DNA of 64,000 nt from Apricaphanius iberus (GCA_028564705.1 JAPXFQ010002104.1:1054001-1118000); one strand, 5' to 3'. Positions 22,701-33,114 are shown, counted from the first letter of the stretch. The notes: a model not told the origin generated them from the sequence alone. Numbers and translations: made by a program.

Positions 22701-24299
22701 ACAGTCGAAAACAACTCTTAGCTTGTCCGGCTTTCTGGGGTGATAGATTCCATGATGTGGCAGGTACCATTCGGTCAGCCCTTGAGATGTTGTAGGAGCA
22801 GGCTCTGCATCACCCTTGTTTATGGTTTCCTCCATGAATGTCCTGTACTGCTCATAGTATTGTTTGTTGGCCTTTAGCTTTTTCTTAAGACACTGTAGAC
22901 GGACTGCGGCCAACCTCTTGTTGTTTGGCAAGTGGGGGGGACTGTTGCCTTTGAAAGGGAGAGGCATTTCATAATGTCCGTCTTCCCTTTGTGTGATGTG
23001 GTTACTGAGGAACTGTATGAAATGGACATCTTCTTGGGACACGTATTTGTTCTCATGGGTTCTCTCAGCAAAGTCTGATTCCAGGGCTTTTAGAACATCT
23101 GTCGCTGATGGACCAGGCAACTCTTTTACTGTGAGCCGATGCACAAAGCTCTGGTTTCCTTGTCTGTCTAGGTGGGGGTTTGATGAGCCGATTATACTCC
23201 ATCCTAGTTCTGACCTTTGTGCAAAGGGTTCATGCTTGTCACCTATGATGACTTCGAGAGGAGCCAGTGCTGATGGACAGTCATATCCAATTAAGAGCCC
23301 TACATCACAATCTTGGAGAGGTGGCAACTTATCCGCCAAGCTTCTGAGATGAGGCCACAGTAATGCCGTTTCCTTTGTTGGGATGTAGGACTTATCCACT
23401 GGGATAAAGTCACGGCTATAAGCTTGTTGTAGTTGGATACATCTCTCAGAGTGGAGTCCTCGAACTTGTAAACCATGAACGTTCTTACTCGAGATGACTG
23501 TGTCTATGGCTGTCATGGTACTGAGTTTCAGTTTTACTGGTTGGACATCCACATTCAGCTTATCAACTACATCCTCTAAGACAAATGTTGAGTCACTTTG
23601 TGTATCTAGTAATGCATAGGTGAGTATTTCTCTGTGAGGCTCTTGTACAGAAGACACAAAGACTGGAACAATACTTGAGGTGGCAGAAACGCGTTGCGTT
23701 GATGTATGAGACATGACCCTGAGTGTTTCCCGGCTTGCAGGTTCTTCTGTGGGAGTGGAGCTAATTGTTACCGCTTCTGCAGGTTTTTGCTTCCTGTTTT
23801 CATGCAAGCAGGTTGGATGACGACGCTCACAGATGTTGCATGTATGTCGCCATTTACAATCCTTGGTGATATGACCCTTTCTCATGCATCCAAAGCAGAG
23901 CCGATTTTCATGGATGAATGCTTTTTTATCTTCAACACTCTTAGCTGCGAAAGTGGGACACTTTGCGATTCCATGAGTTTCATTTTTACAAACAGAGCAA
24001 GGTGATTTTGGTTTACTAATGTTTGTGTCATGTTTCTCTGGAGCGGCACTCTTTGGTTGCATGTTGGTGTTGAAGACTTTGGCTCTCTTTGGGATTCGGT
24101 CATCTAGAGGTTTGAAATTCATCAATAGTGGCGAAGCTATCGGGTTACAAGCTATCCGTGCTTCTCTATTCAGGAATTCTGTGAAGCATGCAAGCTCTGG
24201 ATAGCTGCCAGATGTGTCAAGTTCATCCACAACAATTCGACTCCACTTGCGCACGATCCATTCTGGCAGTTTTTTTAAGCAATTTGTGATTTTCTTCAC
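19767..24299 (-). CDS. BEL/Pao pol polyprotein (protease, RT, RNase H, integrase)
   Basis: 1,510 open residues with no internal stop. In order: the end of the gag domain; zinc knuckles at 101-114 and 135-148 (CX2CX4HX4C); an aspartic protease of the Pao type (LLDTQSDSTF near 231, with Gln where Gly is common); reverse transcriptase with the FYVDDG catalytic motif near 650; an RNase H region (HFSDAS and FWTDSQ aspartates); an HHCC zinc-binding domain (CHQGRSQTQ to CVLCRK); an integrase DDE core (GMDCFGP, HCDQGSNF, GGVWERQIR); and a C-terminal DUF5641 (RRVQYLIEQFWGRWKREYL). All catalytic residues I can check are present. The first ATG is only the first in frame after the shift from gag, not a natural start. 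Confidence 0.95.
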   Translation of the reverse strand: MKKITNCLKKLPEWIVRKWSRIVVDELDTSGSYPELACFTEFLNREARIACNPIASPLLMNFKPLDDRIPKRAKVFNTNMQPKSAAPEKHDTNISKPKSPCSVCKNETHGIAKCPTFAAKSVEDKKAFIHENRLCFGCMRKGHITKDCKWRHTCNICERRHPTCLHENRKQKPAEAVTISSTPTEEPASRETLRVMSHTSTQRVSATSSIVPVFVSSVQEPHREILTYALLDTQSDSTFVLEDVVDKLNVDVQPVKLKLSTMTAIDTVISSKNVHGLQVRGLHSERCIQLQQAYSRDFIPVDKSYIPTKETALLWPHLRSLADKLPPLQDCDVGLLIGYDCPSALAPLEVIIGDKHEPFAQRSELGWSIIGSSNPHLDRQGNQSFVHRLTVKELPGPSATDVLKALESDFAERTHENKYVSQEDVHFIQFLSNHITQREDGHYEMPLPFKGNSPPHLPNNKRLAAVRLQCLKKKLKANKQYYEQYRTFMEETINKGDAEPAPTTSQGLTEWYLPHHGIYHPRKPDKLRVVFDCSAKSHGISLNDTLLTGPDLINPLVGVLCRFRKEAVAIICDIERMFYQFAVTPESRNYLKFLWWKDGNLEKEPQEYRMTVHLFGAASSPGCANFGSQHLARQHQADYPLASTFVEKNFYVDDGLVSVSSVKEAKELITQSQELCKKGGLRLHKFNSNKEAALSTLDPSERASSIEPLGLDPTPSERALGIQWLIKDDTFSFNISLKDQSSTRRGCLSVIASLYDPLGFIAPFSLSGKRILQDLCHRGIKWDDPLPEDVKPQWEKWINGLIKLKEVSIPRCYHPHDFQNIVRVELHHFSDASCVGYGACSYLRYISDKDEVHCSLVMGKARVAPSKITSIPRLELTAAVVSAKLSVLLKAELDTKIDNEFFWTDSQVVLGYINNDARRFHIFVANRVQLIKDNSNPNQWHYVDTSENPADHASRGLHASDIHSTNWLQGPKFLWERELHLTPSTPAELLVGDPEVKTIQVLATEANTFNDILDRLNRFSSWTKLIKVVARIKRLRSQQKHTEHVTIGEREKAAEAVIKIVQQQAFPHEIKMLQAEKNLPNSSALFSLDPIWSEGLLCVGGRLKRSSLCHKVKHPLILPSNSHITKLIVFHYHAKTCHQGRSQTQMELRINGFWIVGGSKLVAKLIHTCVLCRKLRRPAESQRMAELPKERLETSAPFTFSGMDCFGPFIVKTARKEHKRYGLIFTCLYSRAVHIEMREDMSTDSFINALRCFISLRGAVQQLHCDQGSNFVGARNEFKEALKQCDAKQLETFLSEKQCEFVFNAPSASHAGGVWERQIRTVRNVLNAAFAQCPGRLDDASLRTLLYEAMAIVNSRPLSVGGINDPHALEPLTPNHLIMMKTKVARPPPGVFVKEDLYATKRWRRVQYLIEQFWGRWKREYLLNISTRQKWHLPRRNLKVNDIVIIKDDNLPRHHWQLGRVVETVQDHDGLVRRVKVRVGERKPQRKQDAPSKPSVIERPIQKLVLLLEN

Positions 24300-25734
24300 A
24301 ATCGTTTAGGATAGCTAGTCCTTTGACATGTGGGATTGCTTCAGAGCATCCTTTGAGGAAATCGGCAAACTCTCGTAGCGCTAGTGAGTCGTTTGTGCTG
24401 ATCTTTGGCCATCTCATGAGTTTATCGCGAAATGCTCTCTGTATAATGAATGGGTTCCCATATCTGTCCTCTAAGACTTTCCATGCTCCCCTATATGCAT
24501 TTTCTGAGTCTCGATAAAAGAAACCTTCTACAGCTTTGCGTGCTTCACCTGAGAGATAATTTTTTAGATAAAACATCTTCTCGCTTGCTGGAAGGGGTTT
24601 CCGATCAATCAGCGTTATGAACGACATTTTCCAATCTGTAAACTGTAAGGGGTCACCACTGAATGTGGTGGGTTCAGGGACTGGCAAGCGATTCATGCTT
24701 AATGAGTTGGCGATTGCTTCTGCTAAGCTGACAGACTCCTGATTCATTGTTATTTCAGGAATTGCTTGGTGGGGTTGGAATGATGCAGCATTTGGATTAA
24801 GTTGAGGTTCAGTTTGCTTTCTGTAGCAAGCAGTGTTAGTTTTGTTGTCAATTTCACCATTGTGGTTCTCAAACCCTTCAAAGCTGTCGTACGCTTTCAC
24901 ACGAGCTGTTGCTATAGCAACTTCTTTGTCTGCTTGTAACTGCTGTAGTTTTGCTCTTTCTTGTTCCAACTGTTGTTGCATTTCCACCTCCTTTAGTTTA
25001 ATATCTGACAACATTTTCGCCTCTTTGAGTTTCCATTCACTTTCCAACTTGTGAAGATGGGCTTTCTGCGCTCGAATTTCTTCCATAGCCTTTGATTGCT
25101 CCAGCTTGGCAGCAAGCTCTGCTTCTGCATCTATTCTACTGCTGTGGGTACTGGTTGAGCCAGAGTGATAGCTCAGTTGATCTGACGACTCTAATGAGCT
25201 TGCAGTTTCAGTTACACTGTGGCCAAAGACAGACCCATATTCCTTTTTGCTTAACATTTCTCTGACTCTTTCTTTCTCAAGTTGGTTATTATATTTCTCA
25301 TTAACGGTCTTTAGACGGTTACTTATAAGGTTACAGACCTCCTTTGTCAGTGTGACACAGGCGTCCATTTTGTTGACAATGTCAGGTGTGGTATTGCTGT
25401 TACGTAGGATAGGTTCATACTGTGACCTTAAAGCGTCGTGCCTTGCTTCAATATTTTGCTGCATTTTATTGAGGTCTTCTACTGAGCAGAGGGATTTTAG
25501 TTTTGTTCTAGTTTCCCTTGCTACTAGCCTCCAGGATTCATAAGCTTTGTTGAATGATTTTTCACGTTTTTTGATATCTTGGTTTTGTACCTCTTGGCCT
25601 TTCTCTGTTAATTTTCTTTCACGTGAGCTCAATTCGCGTGGTGCGTTTGTGGGGTTGTCTGTTTTCTCTATTGGTGAGCTGGATTTGCATGGTGTGCTTT
25701 TGGTGTTTTCTATTTGCTCTTCTGGTTGTGACAT
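24223..25734 (-). CDS. BEL/Pao gag-like protein (DUF1759 region)
   Basis: 503 residues. A charged N-terminal half has a strong predicted coiled coil at about 205-290 (many Glu/Lys/Gln/Leu heptads). The gag core begins near residue 350 with LPVPEPTTFSGDPLQFTDW, followed by LKNYLSGEARKAVEGF and WKVLEDRYGNP. This is the DUF1759 signature of BEL/Pao gag polyproteins, which form the cytoplasmic particle that packages the element's RNA. The frame ends soon after the A7 run at 24270-24276, where similarity shifts to the pol frame. The DUF1759 region is therefore cut near its end. Confidence 0.92.
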   Translation of the reverse strand: MSQPEEQIENTKSTPCKSSSPIEKTDNPTNAPRELSSRERKLTEKGQEVQNQDIKKREKSFNKAYESWRLVARETRTKLKSLCSVEDLNKMQQNIEARHDALRSQYEPILRNSNTTPDIVNKMDACVTLTKEVCNLISNRLKTVNEKYNNQLEKERVREMLSKKEYGSVFGHSVTETASSLESSDQLSYHSGSTSTHSSRIDAEAELAAKLEQSKAMEEIRAQKAHLHKLESEWKLKEAKMLSDIKLKEVEMQQQLEQERAKLQQLQADKEVAIATARVKAYDSFEGFENHNGEIDNKTNTACYRKQTEPQLNPNAASFQPHQAIPEITMNQESVSLAEAIANSLSMNRLPVPEPTTFSGDPLQFTDWKMSFITLIDRKPLPASEKMFYLKNYLSGEARKAVEGFFYRDSENAYRGAWKVLEDRYGNPFIIQRAFRDKLMRWPKISTNDSLALREFADFLKGCSEAIPHVKGLAILNDCEENHKLLKKTARMDRAQVESNCCG

Positions 25735-26331
25735 TTTGTTTCTGTAGCTGTTTTAAGTCGACTGTAGCTTTAAATGTCTTATTACCTGACTCTATACTTT
25801 TAAGCTGTAGTTAATCTTTACCACAGAGTAATGCTGTCAAGTATTTACAGATTATGGACATTCAAAGAGATGATTAGCATAAAACAGCATCAACAATATT
25901 CAGAAATTAGCTATGTAGACAATAGCTGAAGAGCATCAACCTTTTTAAACCTTTTCATAAACAGACATGTAATGAATTATTATTGCACAAAACACGTGTC
26001 GATTACCAAAAATTTTAACCAGATTTCTTAGTATTATGTGTTGGAAGTCCACAAATTATTTTTGGCCTCGTAATGTTATTTAGGCTTTTCAGTTACACAT
26101 TAAGCTTGTGCACGCGTGTAAGTAGTCCCGTGTTGCTTCTTGGTACTCAATGTCTCTTTCAATATCCAGAGTCGTGTGTTTTAATGTTCTGTTCTTTCTA
26201 ACCTTGTAATTGCAGTTGTGGATGTGAGTGAAGTCAGCTGACTGGTAACAGGTTGGTAGCTGGATCTCTGATGAATGACGTCAGGTTCTCTGCAGGGATG
26301 GCAGGTCTCTTGCAGTCAAAGGAGTTTTCAC
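25735..26331 (-). other. BEL 5' leader
   Basis: About 600 bases between the 5' LTR and the gag ATG. No open frame of note. It should hold the primer-binding and packaging signals, which I could not pinpoint. Confidence 0.6.
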
Positions 26332-27012
26332 GGTAGCTGCCCACTTGGAATTACCACTCAAGACGCAGAGAGCTTCGACTGATGCAACTTTTATTCTCTC
26401 CTCTTTGTATCGCCGACAATATGACACCGTGAAAACTGTAAAAGTGCATAAAACAAATGCCATTATATCACATTTCAGTAGAAAATGCAGATATCATGTT
26501 CACATTTTACTTCATAGAAAATCATTTGATGAACTCAAATCATGACATTAACATGAAATCAACACCTTTAAACAATTTATGTTACAGCTTTTAATAGATA
26601 AAATAAAGGTTTTCTGTTTCTTAAATAACATAAACAAACCTAAGCAACCACTTGCACCAACCTCTTTCTGCTTCCAAGGGCGCTAATTTGCTGAACCTGC
26701 TAGCAGCTTCCTCCATGCACCTCTCATAGCCAATCTTTCCACGTGGCAACAAAAGACACGCATACAAAAAAAAAACGAATTTAACCACAATTAATTTCTC
26801 CAAGTTACAGCATACAACAGGCAACTAAATTACATGTTTTAGAAGCATATTTCAAAGAGAAAAAAGTTTTTTACCAACTCTGAAGCAGCGTAGCCGTGTC
26901 AATTCACTGAGAACGTAACCGGAAGTGTAGCGACAACAAAGGAAGTGTACAGGAAGAACTGCACTCTTCAAAATAAAGGCGCAAAAATAAAACGCCTTTG
27001 CTGGCATTTACA
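26332..27012 (-). repeat. BEL 5' LTR
   Basis: Matches the other LTR over its length. The inner terminal TG is changed to GG at 26332-26333. A primer-binding site next to it was not recognised with confidence. Confidence 0.9.
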
Positions 27013-27536
27013 ACTAGTGATAGATTAAAACATGTTAGAAATGAGCGACGAAGGTAGGAAACTGTCGGCGAAGAATTATGAAATCTTGCCTAGGGCGCAA
27101 AATACCCCAGGGCCGGCCCTGCTGGTAATGAGTAATTTATTCGATCCAGGTGTTGTAGAATGGATACATAACAGTAGCTCTCAATGACTTGACTTGAAAA
27201 CTCCAGATTTTGTCCTTTCAAAATGTTTGTTAGAATGATTTAATGTTGCTGTTGTAGCACAAACATGGAATTAACTAAGCCAAGTATTCCCAAGAAATTA
27301 CTTTTAGAAAGCAGCTCACACACCATACTGGTAGCACTAAAAATAGGTTAATGCCATGGTCAGCCATTCCATATCCAGTGTTATAAAACTAGGATTTGTA
27401 AACACATAGCCAAAAATTACTAGATATGTTATGCAAAAAAATATTGCAGAAGAAATAACATTGATAATTTCACAGCTAAGCATTCTCTGGCTGGAGACTG
27501 ATATTTTCGCTATTTTAATTGTTTTCTCCCCTACAG

Positions 27537-27807
27537 GTTGGCTCACCCTCTGGAAACAGTTGACTGTGGTCACGCTGCAGCTGTACTAAATGGTCAAATC
27601 TACACCTAAGCTGGTTGTTAGTCCGATCGTCATTGCAGGTCCTCTGTGTGGACCTATCATCCTTCTCGTGGCTGCTTCCCCAGAGCCCCCATGAGCGTTG
27701 GAGTCGGACGTGCAGGACATGTTATGCTAACAATGGGTAGCAGGTTGGTGGTTGCTGGAGGACTTCAACCACTCTGGATGGGCTTTGGGGACCAACTCCT
27801 CTGTGAG
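27537..27807 (+). pseudogene. klhl33: klhl33-like exon 6: Kelch repeats with two stops
   Basis: After a CCTACAG acceptor the frame reads RLAHPLETVDCGHAAAVLNG, then QIYT, TAA (27607-27609), AGC and TAG (27619-27621). It continues VWTYHPSRGCFPRAPMSVG and RLVVAGGLQPLW and reaches LLCEV before the GAG|GTACAG donor. Two Kelch blades are recognisable. The stops sit where a Gly-Gly strand should begin. Confidence 0.8.
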
Positions 27808-28220
27808 GTACAGTATGTGACCCAGAGATTAATTCCTGGTCCGCTAAAAACAACTCAGCCTTTCAGAGTCTGTTTTGAATGAGTCATTCATGTTTAAGAC
27901 AAATCATTTCAGTTTCAGTTTACTATCCATTAGCTGCGGTGTTACACTGTGAATCATTAATCAATTTGTGGTTGGATAAACTCTTCAATGCTGTGCTGTA
28001 ACTACAAAAAATGATGGTATTAATTAGGCTAACCCTCATTTCAAAAAAATTAGCAAAAACCATAATAATCCCTCCTTTCTCTCAGTGGCAAAGCATTCTT
28101 TTTATTATCTGGTGTAGACTTGGTTTACCATTGGGTCTTTTCAAAGCTTTTAACTTTCACGATTCTTAGGCGTTTCAGTTTTTGGTTTCTGTTTGTGTTG
28201 TTTATATTCATTATTGCAGC
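27808..28220. other. Downstream of klhl33-like exon 6, nothing identified
   Basis: I looked for the remaining Kelch blades (a CEVYDP-like continuation, then a Gly-Gly strand) and did not find them here or in the next few kilobases. Confidence 0.4.
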
Positions 28221-28689
28221 TTAAAGCTGCCGTCCAGAGAATCTATTTATATATCAAAGTTTTCTAAATCTTTCGAATGATAGTTTGATTCTACACTATG
28301 TTATAAGGGTGGCGCTCCACAACATTTGTTATTCTTCTCACATCCCTCCTTCCTGCCTTTTCCCACTGACCACTAAAGTTTTTTAGCCAATAGAATTTGA
28401 GTTCCCTTGTCAGCTGTCAAGTGTTGTGCATGCATATTGTGCAAACCTTCAAATCTTAAAAGGCTTCAAAAACGACACAGCTTTGATTATTTCTGTTCAA
28501 CAGGTTATACAGTCATATATTCAATACTATTCAAAACTAATCAATGCAACGTTTTATTAATAAAGTACAAAATAAAATAAAATTCTGTGAAATAACAGGT
28601 GATGCGTGTGGGGCTAGAGGGAGTGGGAGGTGGGGAGAATGCATGTTTTGGGAGGCCACTCCCGCAAATACTCCAGACAGCAGCTTTAA
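28221..28689. mobile_element. TTAA-flanked MITE
   Basis: The left end is TTAAAGCTGCCGTCCAGAGA; the right end reverse-complemented is TTAAAGCTGCTGTCTGGAG. TTAA stands at both boundaries (28221-28224, 28686-28689), as for piggyBac- or Kolobok-mobilised elements. No coding frame. Confidence 0.75.
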
Positions 28690-31600
28690 TTCATCTTGTA
28701 ATATTCAATTGCCATTATAGCCATTAATGTGTTTCCATTTGAATTAATTCATTTCTGTTTATTTTCTTAGTTTATTCTGTTTGTGTTTTGTTACTTGTAC
28801 ATTTGCATTTATTTTCCTAAATTATTTCCAGGCCATTGTCTTTTAGTTTAAACATCCTTTGAGATTTGGTTCAGCTCCCTCCATGTTAATGTAGTTTTCC
28901 TCCCTCAGTTTCCTTACTTTCTCCCAGCCACAGCTGTCCCACATTTCCCCTGATTTGTTCATCTGGTCGCTTTGTCAGTTACTCCCCTGCCGGATGAGTT
29001 GATTGGTTTTCATTGCTCATTGATGGTTCTTCTGTTTCATTGTATCTTTGCTTAAAGCCCTGTTCGTATCATGCTTGTGTTGTAGGTGTTAATGTGATTC
29101 AATAATTGTCTGTATTTTGGTCCACATTTAGACAAACAAAATATCACACTAAAGTTTTTCTAAATTATTGAAAAAATATGATTATCAATAACTGACAATA
29201 TTAAACATTTCAAAAGGGACTTGAAAATTGTGACCAAACACGATAACTCAATAATAATGATAATTATAATCTACCAGATAGTATGGTTTCTCCGTTTCTG
29301 CTTCCAGAAATAGCCTAGCTACGTCCAGGGATGATATCGGATACCGTACCTGAGATGTTACAAGGTTGCTCGCCATCGATCACTGTTGTTAGGCCAACCA
29401 CACCCCTCGGATCCTTGACTAGACTAAAATATCAGGAATTTGGAGGTTATTTGAACACCTCAAACTGATTGCTGTGTTGTTGAAACCATCCCTGAACTAC
29501 TTTAACTTTATAGCTGAAAAGGATTCTAGCCATCACAGAAAACTTTTTTCAACCAGACTGACTTTCCTCTTTACTTTTTTAAATGGTTAGACAATAATAG
29601 CTGATCTTTTGGACCACATGAGCTACCCTTTAATCCCCAAATGCATATTTGATGCTTGAACCCACATCATTGTCCCTTTCCTAGAACCCTGTTGATTGAT
29701 ACTGACCACTTTAGACCAGAAAGACCCTGAAAGAACTAAAGGTTTGGAGATCATCTCACATAATTCTTCAGCATCCTAATCTGACAGTTATCAAAACTAT
29801 TTACTGGCTATAGCATATCAGCTTTGAGGACAGACATTCACTTGGTGCCTAACATATGAAGAGATTGACAGGATTTTTGAATTCACTTGTCAGTAGTACT
29901 ATTATGCCTGACTGGTGTATATTTAGTATGGTAATGAGTTTAAAAAGTTGCTATTGTTGAAGTTTTATGTTTCTTTGTAAATACAGAACTGAGAACATAG
30001 TCTGATAACACCAAATTAAGCTGCAAACAGAGTCCAAAATTAACAATCGGCAAATGCAAGCATATTTTCAGTTTGGCCACATAGCAAGTACATTTCAGCA
30101 CCAAATTAGTTATGTATATTAATCCTGATTTCTAAGGATTTCTGTAATACTGCTCTGCTGTCTGCATGCAATGTACACAAGCATACGTGACACGTGAACG
30201 CCACATTACATGTAATTTCCCATTATCCATGTAGTGGTCATCTTTGGGTTAAAATTAGCAGGAGGAAATGACTGGGGCTGAGTGAAAATGGTGATTTTAG
30301 TGTTTTCAGATTTCAGAGCACAGGCAGGATCAGCCAGTGGCGGCTTTAAGAGGTGTACCATTTGCATCAGCTTTTTTGAAAAATACTCGCTAGAGGAGCC
30401 TAAATACTCACTAAATATAGAAACACAGTCGCTACATTGGCAGCGTTGCTCCCTTCTGTATGCGATGAAGTCACATGACTGTACGTAGCCACGTACAATC
30501 GTTTCTTAAAGGGGCATGAGCACCATTAAATTAAAATACATATTTTCAGGGTTTTTTGATCAAAACACAGAATTTACTGACACAGCCAAAATCACATAGG
30601 TAACATACATAAATTCCGGTATCCGTCAGTTCGAGGTAGGTAAAAAAAATCAGAACTGACCAAAAAGTTGTTTTTCTTATTAACAATTTTTGAAGTTGCC
30701 TTTCCTTTCTGTTTGGCTCAAACATAATATATTCTGTTTCGCTCAAACATGATATAGTATAATAGAATAATGTGTTTTGGGTATATCTGTATAAAAATAA
30801 TTTACAATTTCATCCGGAAAAAAAATATGTTTTGCCAGTAAATATTTTCCATCTACTGGCCAACTTAGCCAGTGAGTCGATAATTTAATTTCGGACCCTA
30901 GCTGTAAACCATAGACACCGCAAACTGTTTTCCACAAGCTATTCGTACAACTTTACCTTTGACTTCTTTATATAAATCATTAATATATCAATTATTTAAT
31001 TATTTTATATATCAATTAATTCTGTGTAACATATATCTGGTTATAATGTAGACACACGCAAGAGACCACATAGCTGTGCAAAAAGCAAAACTGCAGTTGC
31101 GCTTTGAAAATAAATGGTAGCTTCAATATAAGACTGCTTTGTACATCTGCCCACAAAACACTCATGCATTTTAGAATTTTTCAAAACTAATTAGAGGAGG
31201 ACAAGCTTCTTGCAATGAACCAGGTTTCGCCATTGATTCGATCAGTTGTGGTACGATTTAATCTAGGCTGTTACAAATTTTGTGTGACATGTCAAAATCA
31301 CTGTTGGTGCTGTACCATTAGAAAAAAAACTGGCCGTTATCATAACTGTATCAACCAGTTTAAGAAATGTCAAACCATATCAACAAAATTACATACAGAC
31401 AAAACTCCTGCTTTAGATGTGCCGTGTACTTTCAAATTACCTAACGCTAAATTCTAATTATTTGACAACCTGAGCTGTTCTGTTGTAGGCCAACATTTTC
31501 TAAATTAGGAGAAATATATACCCGGAGACATATTTTGTTTAAAGTTTAAGCTATGAACAACACAAAAGTACCTAGTTCGCAGTTCGGTAAACAATCAAAA

Positions 31601-31950
31601 AAAATAATATGCTGCACTCAGAATAACAGCTTTAGGCATTTAAAAATTTTTTTGAATTCTTTTGAATTGATTCTTGAAAGATAAAAAAAATAAGTCATGT
31701 AAAAACCTGAAGAACTACAAAAAACAAAATCTCCTTGATATCTATTCTTTTCTACAAGTTCAACCAACCATTTCCTATGAACGATGCAGAATAAGATCAA
31801 GGAAACCGCTAAGTGGATAGTTTGCCCTCTTTAGCAGAGGAGCTATGACCTATTTACTGAACTTTACAAAGACTTAAGCAGCATCCTGTTCTTAGTAATA
31901 GATGTTTGTTAGATTTAAAAAAAATATGTTGACATTAAAAATATGGTTAG
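28690..31950. other. Intergenic, no gene recognised
   Basis: AT-rich spacer. Short frames at 30282-30488 and 31215-31457 are unsupported; the latter is Cys-rich without a known motif. Scattered repeat-like phrases occur, but nothing has defined ends. Confidence 0.4.
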
Positions 31951-31954
31951 TTTC

Positions 31955-31956
<2 letters not shown>

Positions 31957-32036
<80 letters not shown>
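31957..32036. repeat. (TA)n microsatellite, interrupted once
   Basis: About 80 bases of alternating TA with one AAATA interruption. Confidence 0.95.
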
Positions 32037-32041
<5 letters not shown>

Positions 32042-32214
32042 TTTTTTTCTGGTTACTTATTTGCTGGTCATCTTTTTGCTTTGTCTTTTAGGAACATGTA
32101 AAACAAAAACCCATAAGTATTTTTGCAGAATTTGTCTCTGCATTCATGGGTCAAAAAGTAATTTCCTCATTTATTTAAATAAAAGCTAGGGTTTTAAATA
32201 CGTATTCAATTACC

Positions 32215-32722
32215 TTAAAGCCCCCCTGTGTAAGAATAACCTCCAGCTAGGGGTGGGCTAAGTGAATGCAAGCAACTGAGCAGTGTTCTCTGGCTTCTCG
32301 CCGTTATAACTTGTCATTACTACTACGGAAGCCGTGGAGTGTCATTATTGTGATCATACTAACGTCTGGAAAAAGGTTGATTGTCTCGTCAGGTGATGAA
32401 GTACAGAACCAAACATAATTCTGTTTTATTTATGCTCGTTGCTCGTTTCCTCTCTTCACCTCTCCCCCTCCCCCCCGACGTCACTGGCTAAAACGCGTAA
32501 AGCAAAAAAGTTTAAACCCTTTTGACTAACGTATTCAAAGATGCCGATGCAACATGGCAGCCTCAGATGGGGGGCGCTGCATCCTCTGTATCTATAAACA
32601 ACGTATGCTAAGATATGAGAATGTGATTGTGATTAGACCTCGGTAAAATACGTATTTATGAAAGAAGTACTTGATTATTATTATTAATAAAAAGCCGTTT
32701 TTGTTACACACTGGACCTTTAA
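32215..32722. mobile_element. TTAA-flanked MITE, about 508 bp
   Basis: Ends are TTAAAGCCCCCCTGTGTAAG and, inverted, TTAAAGGTCCAGTGTGTAAC. The right TTAA is shared with a fragment (32719-32820) of the same family as 28221-28689. Its middle is GC-richer than the surroundings. Confidence 0.65.
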
Positions 32723-32820
32723 AGTTGCAGTCTGGAGAATATATGCATGTATTGAAGCTTTTCAAATCTTTAAAATGATAGTGAGGTTCAATACTATGAT
32801 GAAAGAGTAGTGCTCCACAA

Positions 32821-33114
32821 TAGGGGTGTGAGGAAAAATCGATTCACGTCTGACTCTCGATTCCTATTTAACAAGATTCTGAATCGATCCGAAATGTTTG
32901 AGAATCGATTCTCAAAAAATATGTTTTCTGCACCTTTTAACATTTTCGCTTCGCGTAGTGTTTGTCATGCACGGCCACCATCACATTGACAAGTCTGATG
33001 CGCCGTTGGCTAGCTAGCGCTAGCTGTAGCCGCTAGGCTAAACCTTCAGCATGAAAGACAAAAGAGAAATCCAGCCCGCCCCGTCTTTGCTGAAGGTAAA
33101 TGTTTGGGCCGTCT
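32821..33114 (+). mobile_element. hAT (ZBED-like) transposon 5' fragment
   Basis: Begins TAGGGGTGTGAGGAAAAATC with repeated ATCGATTC phrases, as in the 5' end of many fish hAT elements. An ATG at 33051 starts MKDKREIQPAPSLLKVNVW, resembling the stretch before a BED zinc finger. The finger itself is absent. Confidence 0.6.

Larger units (their letters stand above)
18892..27012 (-). mobile_element. BEL/Pao LTR retrotransposon, nearly complete
   Basis: About 8.1 kb between 5-bp target duplications ACTAG (18887-18891 and 27013-27017). The LTRs are 18892-19583 (3' LTR) and 26332-27012 (5' LTR). A purine-rich TGGTGGGAG lies just inside the 3' LTR on the coding strand. Two long frames cover gag (24223-25734) and protease-RT-RNaseH-integrase (19767-24299), in the order typical of BEL/Pao. 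The frames are offset at a run of seven A, which suggests a one-base change. The element sits antisense in the last klhl33-like intron. The two LTRs differ by scattered substitutions and one-base indels, so it is not brand new. Confidence 0.95.
12475..27807 (+). pseudogene. klhl33: Tandem-BTB/BACK/Kelch gene (klhl33-like), Kelch half broken
   Basis: Kelch-like proteins are substrate adaptors of Cullin-3 ubiquitin ligases: BTB binds Cul3, BACK positions it, and the Kelch propeller binds the substrate. Six exons are visible: 12475-12939, 14939-15381, 15681-15923, 16051-16262, 16461-16631 and 27537-27807. Two consecutive BTB domains followed by BACK and Kelch are characteristic of KLHL33. Splice sites are good throughout. 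Exons 1 and 2 are open, but in-frame stops occur at 15732 (TGA, exon 3), 16132 (TAA), 16186 (TAG), 27607 (TAA) and 27619 (TAG). There is also a frameshift near 16199, with another TAA at 16259. The final Kelch repeats after 27807 were not found. The last intron holds about 10.9 kb of inserted repeats, including a full BEL element. Either a pseudogene, or a locus now able to make only a BTB-BTB fragment. Confidence 0.82.

Noticed and set aside
24262..24280. Classical -1 ribosomal frameshift site at the A-run in BEL
   Set aside because: The offset between the two frames is +1 (or -2), not -1, and the break falls inside a domain; a one-base homopolymer change is simpler.
31215..31457. 80-residue Cys-rich frame as a small secreted peptide
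   Set aside because: No signal peptide at its start and no conserved cysteine framework; it lies in AT-rich spacer.
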